From positions 1 to 34,082 of the IMG/VR virus record IMGVR_UViG_3300048121_001500: 34,082 bases of DNA; one strand, 5' to 3'. A program made the position numbers and the translations under genes. The notes below the pieces were generated by a model. That model was not told the origin of the DNA. It saw nothing but the letters and a program-made list of their open reading frames with translations, and did not search any database. The stretch is from a virus. Below, one piece after another: positions 19,525-29,800 of the stretch (position 1 is the first letter of the stretch; each line of letters begins with the position of its first letter).

Positions 19525-21498
19525 TTAAAACCTTATTTTAAAGTCAGACGCTAAATCATCGTTTTGATTTGGAATATGCATTATTATATTATATGTATTT
19601 TTTTTGACGTTATAAGACATTGAATCTATATAACAGCTTACAGGTTCTTGCAAAATGCTTGCACCAAAATTTATCCAAACTTTATTATGTGGCCCAAGCG
19701 GGTTTATATTATTATTATATAAATCTCCCTCATACCTAACTAAAAAATCTCGATAATCATTTATAACTTGTTGGCTTGTTATTTCTTCAATTGATTTTAA
19801 ATAATTTGTTTTGTCTCTTGACCTATAAAAATCTCCGTCAATTTTAGCGTACTCTTGGTTAGTTAAAATTAAATTATCTAGATTTAATAAACCGGAAAAA
19901 TTACCACTTCGCTTTCTTATAAACTGCAATAAATCAAATTTTTCAAAAAATTCAGATCTTTGACCCTCCGCATTTATATAGATTTTATCAAATATTATTG
20001 AGTCCCAATGCGTATCCGTAAATCCAGACGAACTGCCAGTTTGAAATGGGTCGTATAAGTAAAAGTATAACCTCCACGAATTACTTGGCAAAGCCGGTGC
20101 GGTAAAGTCGTAACTTTTCCACCTTCTATTATTAACAATATTAACCTCGTTTATTGTGGCCGTTGTTGTCCATGTGTCTCCGTTCCAATATCTAGTTGCT
20201 ATTGGCGGGTCACCCGGAATTGTAAAAGCAACGGCTTTTACTTGCCACCTAAAACCTCTAACAACGGCGGATGTTGAGTTAAAAAAATTATTTATTTTTA
20301 GTTTGTAGCCAACAAAGTCAGACCCAGCTTCATCAATATAATTTACCAGTGTGGCGGTTACGCCTGTACCACTTGCAGATGTTTTTAAATTTGTAGATTT
20401 TAAAGAGGCGTCACCTTGAAAGCTAAACTCGGTATCAATACTGCTATTTGTCAGCGTCCACCCAGAGGTTCCAAATTCAAAGCCAGAATTACCAATTATA
20501 TTACTGCTAAAAAACCCAGCCATATTAATGCTTTGTGTGTACTCCTTTAATGGGCGCAGGTATTCCTTGCTTAAGTTATTGTCAATAGGTTGTAAATCGC
20601 TTGGTACAACGCTTAAAACGTCAACTGTGCTTGCCGTTTGGAAAACGCCGTCTGAGTTGTAAATATAGAATTTAATATCTTCGTCATTGTTATTTTGTAA
20701 GCTGGTTGTTTCAGCGGCTCTTATGCCTGTTGGAATTGTTCCACCATTGGCTGTTGAGGCGCTGCTATCCTTAACTGATTGCTCACTATAACTTGAGTTG
20801 TTTATTATATACCATCTGCCATAACTTTGAAAAATTCTTGAGTTTGTAAATTTTAATATTTGCTCTAATACTTCTTTAGAATTTTTGGGGTCAACACCAT
20901 CTGAAAAAAAACTAACCGCTCCACATGAAGCTTGATCAAGTATATTGTTTCCGCTATTAGAATCTTTTTTTATATCATTTGAAACATATATATCCAACCC
21001 TAAATTTATATTTTCAAGTATTTCATGTATAAAAACCATAAAAACTCCGGCAAGTTCATTACCACCAGAAGTGGTTAACGGTTGTGTAAAGCCGTCCAAA
21101 CTTCCAAGAGCGTCGTAACCTTTTAGCGTTATTGGGTAAGGCGTTGTGGTAACGGCTTCTTGAAATTGATCTACAAGTAGCCAGCCCTGCCAATAAACTT
21201 GATAATTATTGCTGCTGTCTTTGTAAAAAATTTTTATTTTATACTCTCTTTCGTCTGCAATATAAAAATCGTCGTAGTTTGTTAAGTCCGTAACAAAGAG
21301 ATTTATTTGACAAGTTGAACCTATTATGGGATTATAAAAATTATCGTCTTGGGTCCAGCTAATTTGTACTGGGTCATCTGTGCAAACTAAATCGTACACT
21401 GGTCCAGTATCACTATATCCATCTTTTAAAATTTCAATTTTTTTACCGTTACCGAGTACATCTGAAAACTCCAACTTAAATTTTACCTCGTATGCCAT
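19525..21498 (-). CDS. Distal tail / baseplate protein with a carbohydrate-binding-like region
   Basis: The protein is 657 residues. The first 230 residues are rich in beta strands (VQISWTQDDNFYNPIIGSTC, YQVYWQGWLLVDQFQEA, ITLKGYDALGSLDGFTQPL), a pattern I know from large tail proteins following the tape measure in Bacteroidetes phages. At about 338-500, IIGNSGFEFGTSGWTLTN starts a jelly-roll region like carbohydrate-binding modules (N-x-GFE-x-G...W). It overlaps the tape measure stop by one base. It probably forms the tail tip hub and may touch host glycans. Confidence 0.7.
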   Translation of the reverse strand: MAYEVKFKLEFSDVLGNGKKIEILKDGYSDTGPVYDLVCTDDPVQISWTQDDNFYNPIIGSTCQINLFVTDLTNYDDFYIADEREYKIKIFYKDSSNNYQVYWQGWLLVDQFQEAVTTTPYPITLKGYDALGSLDGFTQPLTTSGGNELAGVFMVFIHEILENINLGLDIYVSNDIKKDSNSGNNILDQASCGAVSFFSDGVDPKNSKEVLEQILKFTNSRIFQSYGRWYIINNSSYSEQSVKDSSASTANGGTIPTGIRAAETTSLQNNNDEDIKFYIYNSDGVFQTASTVDVLSVVPSDLQPIDNNLSKEYLRPLKEYTQSINMAGFFSSNIIGNSGFEFGTSGWTLTNSSIDTEFSFQGDASLKSTNLKTSASGTGVTATLVNYIDEAGSDFVGYKLKINNFFNSTSAVVRGFRWQVKAVAFTIPGDPPIATRYWNGDTWTTTATINEVNIVNNRRWKSYDFTAPALPSNSWRLYFYLYDPFQTGSSSGFTDTHWDSIIFDKIYINAEGQRSEFFEKFDLLQFIRKRSGNFSGLLNLDNLILTNQEYAKIDGDFYRSRDKTNYLKSIEEITSQQVINDYRDFLVRYEGDLYNNNINPLGPHNKVWINFGASILQEPVSCYIDSMSYNVKKNTYNIIMHIPNQNDDLASDFKIRF

Positions 21499-23834
21499 TA
21501 TTTAATTCTGTTTCTGTTTCTGTCTGCCCTTTGTAACGCCACAACTAAATCTTGACCTTTTAAAGCAAATTGTCCGCTTACTTGCACGTTTGATGATCCC
21601 CCCCTATTGCCAATCATTGACTTTAACCTATCAAGTGGGGCAACAACCTCAGGGTTAGATCTCGCACCCGGATATTCGCCCATAAGTCCAAGTGTTGGCG
21701 AGCTTACAATACCGCCCACAGCCATTGGTTTTGGAGAGCCCCCTGCTCCACCGTTGCCACCTAAACCTGTTAAACTACTAAATATTTGTTTAAAACCTTT
21801 GGCGCCTTTTTCAATGCCGCCAATATTTAACCCACCTAAAATAGTTGATAAAACAAAAGCCGCAATAGCAGCTGCGACCAATTTTTTAATAAGTGCGACC
21901 AAACCTTTTATAAGTGACTTAAAAAAATTTTCTCCTTCCATCATTGATGAAAATGCGTTCATAAATGCTCCGCTTATTTCGTCTCCAACCATTTGGGAAG
22001 TCAATCCCAATTTTAAAAAGTTTCCTATTGTTTGCTCTGTTTTTTTATTTAATTTATCAATTGGGTCTTCGTCGCCACCGCCTCCGCTAGAGCTTGAACC
22101 ACCGCCACTATTAGCTCCGCCAGAGCTTGAACCACCGCCGGATCCAAGGCCCATGCTTCCAAGTAGGTTTGTAATTGTACCCTTGGCTTTATCAACTATA
22201 TTTGTTATTCCGGCGTTAAGCTGATCAACCGTCTTATGTTCTAACTTGCTTTTTAATGCGTTCCCAAATCCGTCTACAAATGTTTCTGCAATTTCTTCTC
22301 CGCCTTCATCTGATATTTTTTTATTTTTATCAAATCCGTCTTTAAGTATTTTTGCAAAGTCGCCTTTAAACTTTTTTTCTGAAAACTCTTTTATAAGTTT
22401 CCACATGGTTGCAAAGTTATTTGATAATTTTTTTATTTGTGTTGAGGCGTATATAAAAACGCTTTTAAAAACCGCCTTTAATCCAAAAATAACAACTCTT
22501 AAAATAACAGATTGATTGTAAAGGTCAACAAACATATTATAAAAGTTAACTAAAACAGGCGCAACCTCATTCCAATTTTTATAAATAGCCATTGCTATAG
22601 CAACAAGTGCTGCAGCTACCAAAGCCGCCGGAGATAATAAACCAGCAATAATAGTTGCTAATGAACCAAATAATGTTATTAATGTTGGAAGAGCAACGAC
22701 TAAAAGTCCGGCACCAATTATAAAATTTTGTGTCACTGTGTCTAGGTTTGTAAACGCTTTAAAAACTGTAACAATAATTTTGCTTAAATTTTGAAAAGCT
22801 GGTAAAAGTGATACCAGTAAAACATCCCCAATATCTTTAAAAGCTTCTTTGGCATCATTCATTGCCTTTTTAAGCTTAAATTCTGCTTTGCTTGCTGTTA
22901 TATCAAACGCTTTTTGAGTTTCCCCTTGGGTATTATTCATTCTTTCAAATAGCTTATCAACCTCGCCGGCACTTGCCCCAGTCAAAGCAAGAACGGGTAC
23001 AAGGGCTTTTACATTTCCAAATACTGTAGCTGTTGCGTCAGCGTTGCCAGCAAATCTTTCTGTTAATAATTTTAGTGTTGATAATAGCCCATCGTCTTTA
23101 ATCTTTTGTCTAACCGTGTCTGCGCTCAATCCCAGCCCATTTAAAACGTCTCTGGCTTGAGTTGTTGGGTTTAATAGTGTTGTTAAAATTCCCCTTAAAC
23201 CTGTAGCGGCTATTGAAGCGTTGGAGTTTGTTTTAGAAACTGCTGCAAACGCGGCAGCCAGTTCATTAAACTCAACACCCATTGTAGCGGAAACACTTAC
23301 AACGCTTTCCATTGACTCTGCTAATTGCTCGGCGTCTAATCTACCCTCTTTAACCGCAGAAACTAAAACGTCTGTGGCCTGAGCCGTTGTTAAGTTTTCT
23401 TTGCCGTAAGCTGCCATAGCAGCTGTATTTAACCTCGCTATTGTTTCAGTATTGCCAAGCCCAGCGGCAGCAGCTTTAAGAGATATATTTAAAGTGTCAA
23501 TAGCGTCAGCGCCTCTTAATCCGGCAGATGTTATGTAAAACATAGCGTCGGCAGCTTCTGTGCTGCTTGTTGCCGTTTCCTTTGCAAACTCTTTAACCTT
23601 TACTTTTAGCTCGTCAAAGTCGTCACCAACAACGCCAACTAGTGCTTGAATTTTTGTCATTGACCTATTAAAATCTGCGGCCATTTTAATTGCTGCACCA
23701 CCAGCAATGGCAAGTGGTAAGCTAAATCTTTGCATGCTTGCGCCTACAGATTTCATTTTATTACCAAATTGTTTAAGCTTGCCAGAAGCCCTATCAAATC
23801 CGGTAAGTTGTAAATCTAATCTTAACTTTGCCAT
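21498..23834 (-). CDS. Tail tape measure protein
   Basis: The protein is 778 residues. The N-terminal region has the TP901-type core: FNRSMTKIQALVGVVGDDFD, AADAMFYITSAGLRGADAID, SLKAAAAGLGNTETIARLNT, and VKEGRLDAEQLAESMESVVS. Residues about 380-425 are very hydrophobic (LLVVALPTLITLFGSLATII), as is usual for the segment that inserts in the inner membrane. A Gly/Ser-rich linker near 570-600 precedes a second hydrophobic region and the common tail end VVALQRADRNRNRIK. Length sets tail length, roughly 115-120 nm if the usual 0.15 nm per residue holds. Confidence 0.93.
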   Translation of the reverse strand: MAKLRLDLQLTGFDRASGKLKQFGNKMKSVGASMQRFSLPLAIAGGAAIKMAADFNRSMTKIQALVGVVGDDFDELKVKVKEFAKETATSSTEAADAMFYITSAGLRGADAIDTLNISLKAAAAGLGNTETIARLNTAAMAAYGKENLTTAQATDVLVSAVKEGRLDAEQLAESMESVVSVSATMGVEFNELAAAFAAVSKTNSNASIAATGLRGILTTLLNPTTQARDVLNGLGLSADTVRQKIKDDGLLSTLKLLTERFAGNADATATVFGNVKALVPVLALTGASAGEVDKLFERMNNTQGETQKAFDITASKAEFKLKKAMNDAKEAFKDIGDVLLVSLLPAFQNLSKIIVTVFKAFTNLDTVTQNFIIGAGLLVVALPTLITLFGSLATIIAGLLSPAALVAAALVAIAMAIYKNWNEVAPVLVNFYNMFVDLYNQSVILRVVIFGLKAVFKSVFIYASTQIKKLSNNFATMWKLIKEFSEKKFKGDFAKILKDGFDKNKKISDEGGEEIAETFVDGFGNALKSKLEHKTVDQLNAGITNIVDKAKGTITNLLGSMGLGSGGGSSSGGANSGGGSSSSGGGGDEDPIDKLNKKTEQTIGNFLKLGLTSQMVGDEISGAFMNAFSSMMEGENFFKSLIKGLVALIKKLVAAAIAAFVLSTILGGLNIGGIEKGAKGFKQIFSSLTGLGGNGGAGGSPKPMAVGGIVSSPTLGLMGEYPGARSNPEVVAPLDRLKSMIGNRGGSSNVQVSGQFALKGQDLVVALQRADRNRNRIK

Positions 23835-23863
23835 GAATAATTTTTAATCAAAAATACAAAATT

Positions 23864-24588
23864 CTATCCACTAGTTTTTTTTGCCTCAATATCGTCAAGA
23901 CGTTTTTTAAATTTTAAATATTTATCTTTTGTTGATTTTGGTTTGCCCTTGGATAAATAAATATCTTGTGGCAACGGAAATAATTTATCTGGTGTAATCA
24001 TTTGCGCTTTTTTATCACAATTTACATTGTAAAGCATGGCCGATAAGTATCTTGTTTGTTCCCACTGCAAGTTGGCCTTAATCATATATGACTCGCCGAG
24101 AAGGTGATTTTCCTTCCACGTATGCCTCCAAAAATTATCTGGTGGTATGCCAACCTGACCAATGTAAAAATCTAAAAGAGAGTCCCAATCAAGCTGGCTA
24201 TTTACTTTCCCTCTTTTGTTGGTTTTGTAGTTTTTTTAAGGTTTCTGGCCACGCCCATATTAAGGTCGTTTCCTAAAATTCTAGATTCCATCATTGAGGT
24301 AACAACGTCATTTAGCTTGTCAGAGTCAAAATCTTCAAGCCACATTCCAACCTTGTACTCGTTGTAATCAATTTCGTTGCCTTGCTCTTGATCGTGTGCC
24401 AATAGCCCAGAATAAACAAGCCCTATAATTGCTTTTATTGAAATTCCATCACTAAAAACGTCGCCTATTTTATCTAAAGGAACTTGCAAAAATTCTGTAT
24501 AGTTTGACCAAAAATTCATGGAAAAATGCATAGTTCTCATTTTACCGCCTATTTTTATGGTATAGTAACCCCGCTTCTTGTTTGCCAT
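23864..24588 (-). CDS. Tail assembly chaperone G/GT fusion made by -1 frameshift
   Basis: The G frame (24588-24202, 128 residues) ends KPTKEGK. The T frame in -1 phase is open from 24235 to the stop at 23864 and, after the slip, reads VNSQLDWDSLLDFYIGQVG, NFWRHTWKENHLLGES, then MIKANLQWEQTRYLSAMLYN. The fused product is 241 residues. Any start for T alone would be the ATG at 24085, which discards the most conserved part. G/GT chaperones coat the tape measure protein, encoded next, before tail tube growth; the ratio is set by the slip. Confidence 0.85.
24202..24588 (-). CDS. Tail assembly chaperone, G form
   Basis: The protein is 128 residues from ATG at 24588. It starts MANKKRGYYTIKIGGKMRTM and contains FLQVPLDKIGDVF, IIGLVYSGLLAHDQEQGNEI and VGMWLEDFDSDKLNDVV, the usual pattern of tail chaperone first frames (a short beta start, then helices around VGmWl.d...e.l..v). 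Most product would be this form; a fraction is extended into the T frame. Confidence 0.85.
   Translation of the reverse strand: MANKKRGYYTIKIGGKMRTMHFSMNFWSNYTEFLQVPLDKIGDVFSDGISIKAIIGLVYSGLLAHDQEQGNEIDYNEYKVGMWLEDFDSDKLNDVVTSMMESRILGNDLNMGVARNLKKTTKPTKEGK
24205..24211 (-). promoter_or_regulatory. Slippery heptamer for -1 frameshift (G-GGA-AAG)
   Basis: On the minus strand the G frame reads GAG GGA AAG TAA, so the heptamer GGGAAAG is in the right phase (G-GGA-AAG) and directly followed by the stop codon. It is the same heptamer used by the phage lambda G/GT genes. A run of seven A's at 24231-24237 is a second, less likely slip point. Confidence 0.75.
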
Positions 24589-24603
24589 ATTATATATTTA
24601 TAA

Positions 24604-24629
24604 GGGTATAATTTCCTTAAGTTATACCC
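24604..24629 (-). terminator. Hairpin between tail tube and chaperone genes
   Basis: GGGTATAA and TTATACCC form a perfect 8-bp stem with a 10-base loop. The bases that follow on the minus strand (TTATAAATATATAA) are AT-rich but not a clean T-tract, so this may be a partial terminator or a 3' stabiliser that raises tail tube message over chaperone message. Confidence 0.5.
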
Positions 24630-24656
24630 CGTTGCTAATTTATTTTAAAACTAATT

Positions 24657-25079
24657 TTAGTTAGCTTTTGAAATTGTGCCAGTTGTTGTAATTGAACCGC
24701 TATAAGTCGCCGGTGATTCCATCTCAGCACTCATTTCAATAGAGCTAATAAACCCAGATCCGGAAAATATAGGATCGGCAGCGTCAGCAGTTGCAAAACT
24801 CCAAGTTACTGATCTTCTATTAATTAAAACATCACTTATATCAGCAGCATTAGCATCATCATCATAAGCAACTAACCCCTCAAAGCTAAGCTCACCACTA
24901 ATAACACCAGCGATAACTTCTTGAAAACCGCTTGAATCTTTAGTTGTTGCCTCAGGTAAATCATTTGAAAGTGATAATGTACAAGATGTTGAATGTCCAA
25001 CAGCAGTTGCCGCAGAAATTGATGTCCCATCATGGATTTTTAGAATTAAATCTGTTCCGTTAAATACTCCACTTGTCAT
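24657..25079 (-). CDS. Tail tube protein, second paralogue
   Basis: The protein is 140 residues: FNGTDLILKIHDGTSISAAT, then AVGHSTSCTLSLSNDLPEAT, TKDSSGFQEVIAGVISGELS, FEGLVAYDDDANAADISDVL. The pattern G.S.s.t.s.s...peATtKdS.gf.E.iaG.ksg.is.egl is that of phi13/TP901-type major tail proteins, which form the tail tube by hexamer stacking. It is directly downstream of a related gene (25599-25132) and upstream of the chaperone, the standard place of the major tube protein. Confidence 0.85.
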   Translation of the reverse strand: MTSGVFNGTDLILKIHDGTSISAATAVGHSTSCTLSLSNDLPEATTKDSSGFQEVIAGVISGELSFEGLVAYDDDANAADISDVLINRRSVTWSFATADAADPIFSGSGFISSIEMSAEMESPATYSGSITTTGTISKAN

Positions 25080-25131
25080 ATTTATATTTTTTTTAAATTA
25101 TTAATCTTTAGCAAATATACAAATAAAAAAT

Positions 25132-25599
25132 TTATACATCTTCCCAGTTATCCGCTATATCTTCCCACTTAGCAAAGACATTATCCCAAGTCAAACCTTG
25201 ACTCGGATCCGTAATAGTAAATACGCCGGTTAGGTTTATTTCAAGGTTAAAAGTTGTTGCATTATTAAACTCGGCGGTTTCATCAACGGCGCTAACAAAG
25301 CCCTCTCCCCTTAACAAAAATTTATCGTTTATATTATCTTTAAAATAAAAAACTGCTTTTTCTTTTGTAATAACCATTGACGCCAACTCGCTAAAGTCAA
25401 GAGTTTCCGTGTAGTTTGTTAAACACTCACAGCTTATTGTGCCTGATTTAACGCCGGCAATAACTTCTTTAAAGCCGCCGCTTTCTTTATTTGTTGCGTC
25501 TGGTAAATCTACGTTGACGTTAAAACTTGTGCTTTTTGAATGCCCTATAACTGTTGTATCTTTTAACAACAAAAAGCTAGTGGCATTTATAACAGCCAT
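25132..25599 (-). CDS. Tail tube protein, first paralogue, with extra C-terminus
   Basis: The protein is 155 residues, related to the next gene: FLLLKDTTVIGHSKSTSFNV, then NVDLPDATNKESGGFKEVIA, GVKSGTISCECLTNY. It shares VIGHS.s, LP.AT.K.S.GF.EVIAGV.SG with the downstream protein. It has an additional end DPSQGLTWDNVFAKWEDIAD plus NWEDV not found in the other. One of the two is likely the major tube protein and the other a minor or decorated form; sequence alone does not decide which. Confidence 0.8.
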   Translation of the reverse strand: MAVINATSFLLLKDTTVIGHSKSTSFNVNVDLPDATNKESGGFKEVIAGVKSGTISCECLTNYTETLDFSELASMVITKEKAVFYFKDNINDKFLLRGEGFVSAVDETAEFNNATTFNLEINLTGVFTITDPSQGLTWDNVFAKWEDIADNWEDV

Positions 25600-25602
25600 A
25601 AT

Positions 25603-25857
25603 TTATTCTTGTTCTGGTATAATTTCGTATTCGCCAGAATCTAAATTAACTGAGATTTTTCCGTACTTTTCCTCAAGTTCTTTTTTAAGATCGTTTTGCT
25701 CATCTTCTATTTTTTTTAATTCACCTAGTAAAGATTCTTTTGACTTTTCTAAGTTAATTTTTTGAATAGAAATTGCACCCATATTAGATACAACTTGATT
25801 AATTTTTCCTTGATTTTCTTGTAAAGATTTTAATTCTTTTTCCTCTAGTTTGCTCAT
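25603..25857 (-). CDS. Small coiled-coil protein before the tail tube genes
   Basis: The protein is 84 residues, almost entirely a charged heptad-type helix: LEEKELKSLQENQGKINQVV, then INLEKSKESLLGELKKIEDE and NDLKKELEEKYGKISVNLD, ending in EYEIIPEQE. Proteins of this kind occur before tail genes in Bacteroidetes phages and may be assembly helpers or minor structural parts. It is separated from the tube gene by three bases. Confidence 0.65.
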   Translation of the reverse strand: MSKLEEKELKSLQENQGKINQVVSNMGAISIQKINLEKSKESLLGELKKIEDEQNDLKKELEEKYGKISVNLDSGEYEIIPEQE

Positions 25858-25895
25858 TTTTATTTATTTAATTAAATACAAATTTAGTAATTATT

Positions 25896-26429
25896 TTAAC
25901 AATCATCAACTTCTGAAATACCGCCCTCATTATTTACATATATATATTTACCAGTTGCAACTGGCATATTATCGTTACTATAAATAGCGTAATAACCTTG
26001 TTCTGCTGGAGTTGTACCGCCTACAGTAGTATAAGCATAATAAGTATTAGCGGCATCTGGTACTAAATTATTAACATCTGTATGAAAATATGCTGTACCA
26101 CTTGTCAAACCAGCTTGACAAGCATTTGAGCTAGATGATGAACTATAAATAAATTGAAATGCTGTTCTAGTTACGTTTTGATTATAAGAACTAAACTCAG
26201 CAAAACTTAAAGGGTTTTCCCCATCTGGTCGGTTTTCAATAGGATTTAAAGTGTTCACAGCTGGATAACTTTGACCAGAACCACTAGAATTACCACCAGA
26301 TAATCTTTGTAAATCTGACATATAAATTGGTGTGCTTAAATTATAACTAGAATCGTAACCAGCTCCAGTTCTCTCACGACCAGTTTTAAACATTGTTATT
26401 TCATCATCTGCAATACTCGGACAAGCCAT
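25896..26429 (-). CDS. Tail fibre-associated structural protein
   Basis: The protein is 177 residues. The N-terminal part, TPIYMSDLQRLSGGNSSGSG, then PAVNTLNPIENRPDGENPLS and FAEFSSYNQ, resembles the recurrent phage-adhesin motif (short strands around SLSDL...sGg..., ending iSfsdFyg). The remainder is Ser/Thr/Tyr-rich, beta-like (YFHTDVNNLVPDAANTYYAY), and ends in a Cys. It lies after the giant fibre gene and is likely a small adhesin or fibre tip part. Function inferred from context. Confidence 0.55.
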   Translation of the reverse strand: MACPSIADDEITMFKTGRERTGAGYDSSYNLSTPIYMSDLQRLSGGNSSGSGQSYPAVNTLNPIENRPDGENPLSFAEFSSYNQNVTRTAFQFIYSSSSSSNACQAGLTSGTAYFHTDVNNLVPDAANTYYAYTTVGGTTPAEQGYYAIYSNDNMPVATGKYIYVNNEGGISEVDDC

Positions 26430-26440
26430 AATTTATAAAA

Positions 26441-26800
26441 TTACGGCGTTGGAGTTACTGGCGGATCTGGTAATGGCGGTTCCCAAGGCAAATGAACCTC
26501 TTGATTTGTTGGTTGTATTTTTTCGTTAATTTGTTTTAAAATAACACTATTAGGGTGATCTAAATTATATATAGATTTTACCCATTCAATAACTTCATTT
26601 TCTGTTAAATCAGCTAATGGAATAAAACTGCCAGATTCTGGTTGACCTATTGGTATTGCTCCCATAAATTCAGCTGAAAAGCCAGAATCAGAATCAGTAC
26701 CAGTATATTTAAATCTTACGTTTGTAATAACATCAGTTAAACCATCTAGTGATGGTGCCATTTTTAATTCTTGTATTTTCCAAGTGTATGTTATATTCAT
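26441..26800 (-). CDS. Conserved small protein next to the tail fibre
   Basis: The protein is 119 residues: ITYTWKIQELKMAPSLDGLT, DVITNVRFKYTGTDSDSGFS, then FIPLADLTENEVIEWVKSIY and a proline-rich end (PLPDPPVTPTP). The order W.v..l.....g..nvV..v.w...g.........l.......f......lte.evi.Wv is a family often seen beside fibre genes in marine myo- and siphoviruses; its role is unknown. It may help fibre folding or attach to it. Confidence 0.65.
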   Translation of the reverse strand: MNITYTWKIQELKMAPSLDGLTDVITNVRFKYTGTDSDSGFSAEFMGAIPIGQPESGSFIPLADLTENEVIEWVKSIYNLDHPNSVILKQINEKIQPTNQEVHLPWEPPLPDPPVTPTP

Positions 26801-26816
26801 AATGCAAATATATTAA

Positions 26817-29800
26817 TTATTTATTTAGTTTATCTATTATATTAGTTAACTCATTTATTTGTTTTTGTTGTTCTTTTACTGCTTCAATTAATACACCAAC
26901 TATATTACCATACGCTACCGAGTACATTCCTTTGTCGTCTTGATTAACAACCTCTGGCAATATTTCTAAAACCTCTTGTGCAATTACACCAACTTTAGTT
27001 GATTTATCTTCAATATCTTTTCTAGTATATGTAACCCCTCTTAATTTAGTAACCTTGTCTAAAGCATTGTCAATAGTTTTAATATTTTCTTTTACTCTTT
27101 TATCAGAGAAAGCAATAACATCACTCGATGCCCTTATAGTTCCTAAAACATCCAAATCATAACTTGGATTACCTGAGCCATAGGTACCCCAGTTGCCACC
27201 TATTCCAACCTTTCCACTCTTAATCATTCTCATCATTGTTTTACCTTGATAACCAGAAATCCCAACATGAGGGTTTTTATTACTAGGTTGACCAAAACCA
27301 AAATCTAAAAATTGACAAGTACCACCAGAACCAATCACCCATTGAGCATTAGAATCATAGCCACTAGCAACAAATTGCAAAGTACCACCATGATTAGAGT
27401 TAGTATTAGTGCTACAATTTATAGTAATTACTGGATATTGACTTGACACATAAACTTTACTTCGTGTAGTTGTATCATTATATGTAAATGTAGCGGCTGG
27501 ATCACCAACAGTAAATCCAAAATATTGTGCATGAATACCTCCATTTGAGGTTACACCACCTACTGTTTTACCACTAGTAACAGAATAAAAATGATAATCA
27601 CTTGTTGAAATACCACTATTTGATGAACTACTCGTACTTGTCCTTTTACCCACATACCAATCACCACCACTAGCTCCCATGTATCTAACCATAGATTCAT
27701 AGTTACCAGTAGGATCAATTTCTAAATATTTATGATTCGCACCCTTTAATTTTAAATCATATATTTCAGAACCAGCATTAGGATTAACATAATAACTTGT
27801 ATCATTAGTATCATAAAAAATTGTACCTCTTACATCAGCAGAACCTCTAAAACTAACTTGTGATGTTATTACATCGCCATAAACTCTGAATAAATGATCT
27901 ACACCCCAATGACCCAAACTAATGAAATTATTGTTACTGGCATTAGCTGACCAATAATAACCTACATATCCAGTTTGTCTTGTACTACCAGATTTTCCAA
28001 TACCAAATAAATTTGTTTGCCCACTTGTCATATTGGGTGTAAACACTTCAGCAGTATGTATAAATGCTGAGCTAGATGGGCAATTAATTTCAAATGCTGG
28101 TGAAGCAGCCAAACCAGTACTAGATGTTTGTATTCGACCAGCTACATTTAAAGATATATTAGTTGAGTTTGGATCAAGATAATATCCAGTATCATCAGAA
28201 TCATAAAATATTGGTGATCGCACACTATTATATGATAATAAATAACCGCCACCACCACCAATTCTTACGTTGCCAGTTGGGTAATGTTGTAAATAAATAT
28301 CATTTCCTTGTTTACTATCTATATGTAAATTACCATTTGAATTTCTTATTTTACTTACAGTTGTTGTAGTACTCCAACCGCCAATTTCAAGCTCTGTTCC
28401 AGCACCATAACTAGCATTTGCAACACATACAAAAGCTGGATTGTCACCATTTCCTCCATTTATTCTTGACATTCTTGATGCACTGGCAAAATATCCATAA
28501 TATGCAGTATTATTTGAATCATAAAATACAGGCGATCTAACGTCACCAACAACAATACAACTACCAGCACTATCTAATGCTAATAATGTGTTTGATGCTC
28601 CAGTAGTGTGCGTACCTATGCTAAAATCAGCGCTATCGTTATTATTACTATCAAAATTTATTCTAACTTTTCCGTAAGAATTCATTGTGATATTATCACC
28701 ATATACACCATTGTGGGTAGATGTTATACTGTGATAAAAGTCGGTTCCATAAGTGTCTGAATCCCAAGTAAAGAATATACCACCAAATCTGTATAATTGA
28801 GAGTAAGCGGCATTTACTGATTTACCATACACATCACCGCCAAAAGTAGCGCTTCCAGCTACATTGAGTGATGCACTTGTTGATGCTGGGTCGAGATAAT
28901 AATTAATATCATCATGAGCATAAAATATTGGCGCTCTAACATCTGTATTGTTATATAATGTACCTTTTGTATCTATTGCATAAGCTGGATTTCCTCCGCT
29001 AATACCACCCCAACCACCATTTGAAGCTCCTAAACCAATATTGCCATTTTCTCTAAATCGCATATATGTTTTACCTCTATAACCAGATATACCATTATGA
29101 GGGTTGTAATCATTACCAGTTGCATAATAATCATCGCTTGAAAAACCTATGTCTAAAGAAATTCCATCACCAGTACTACCAATAACCCATTGTCTATCAT
29201 CAGTTACTCCATTATGTGTAAATTGTATTGTAGGTCCATGATTTGTGTTTGTATTAGAAGTATGATTTAAATGTAATACTGGATAATTACCAGTTGCCGC
29301 TAAAACAGGGCGATGGTTTGAATCTTGTAATGTATAGGGTAAATTAACACTTGTTTGACCTACTATAATTTGAGAACCATAATTACCAGAGGTACCAGAC
29401 ACATTGTATGTATATTGCTGTACACTTCCAGTTGCTGGATCATAATAAAAATTTACATTATCTAAATCATAAAATATTTTTGATCTTGATGAGTTTTTAG
29501 CATAATGATCACCAGCTGTGCTATAACCACCGACTGTTGCACCATCTGTTGTGTTGTAAAAAGCAAATGCTGATTTTGCACCTATAAGTTGTAATGAATT
29601 TCTAATCCCAACATACCATGTAGCAGTATCGTTTTTATAATTCCACATGGCTTCACGAGTAGAATCTGAAAATATTTGTGGATATTGATGTTGTGTTGTT
29701 GAATATATTTTTAAATTATCACCTTCTCCACTATCATTACTATTAATTTGTAAGGTGCCAGTCATTGTATCACCAGCTTTAAGCACATTTAAACTTGCCG

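Noticed and set aside
21607-22224. Plus-strand frame of 205 codons
   Set aside because: It lies wholly within the tape measure gene opposite a Gly/Ser/Ala-rich region, is Pro-rich without fold-like pattern, and no other plus-strand gene exists.
24231-24237. A7 run as the main frameshift site of the tail chaperone
   Set aside because: Its phase does not give a perfect heptamer (T-AAA-AAA), while G-GGA-AAG downstream does; kept only as an alternative.
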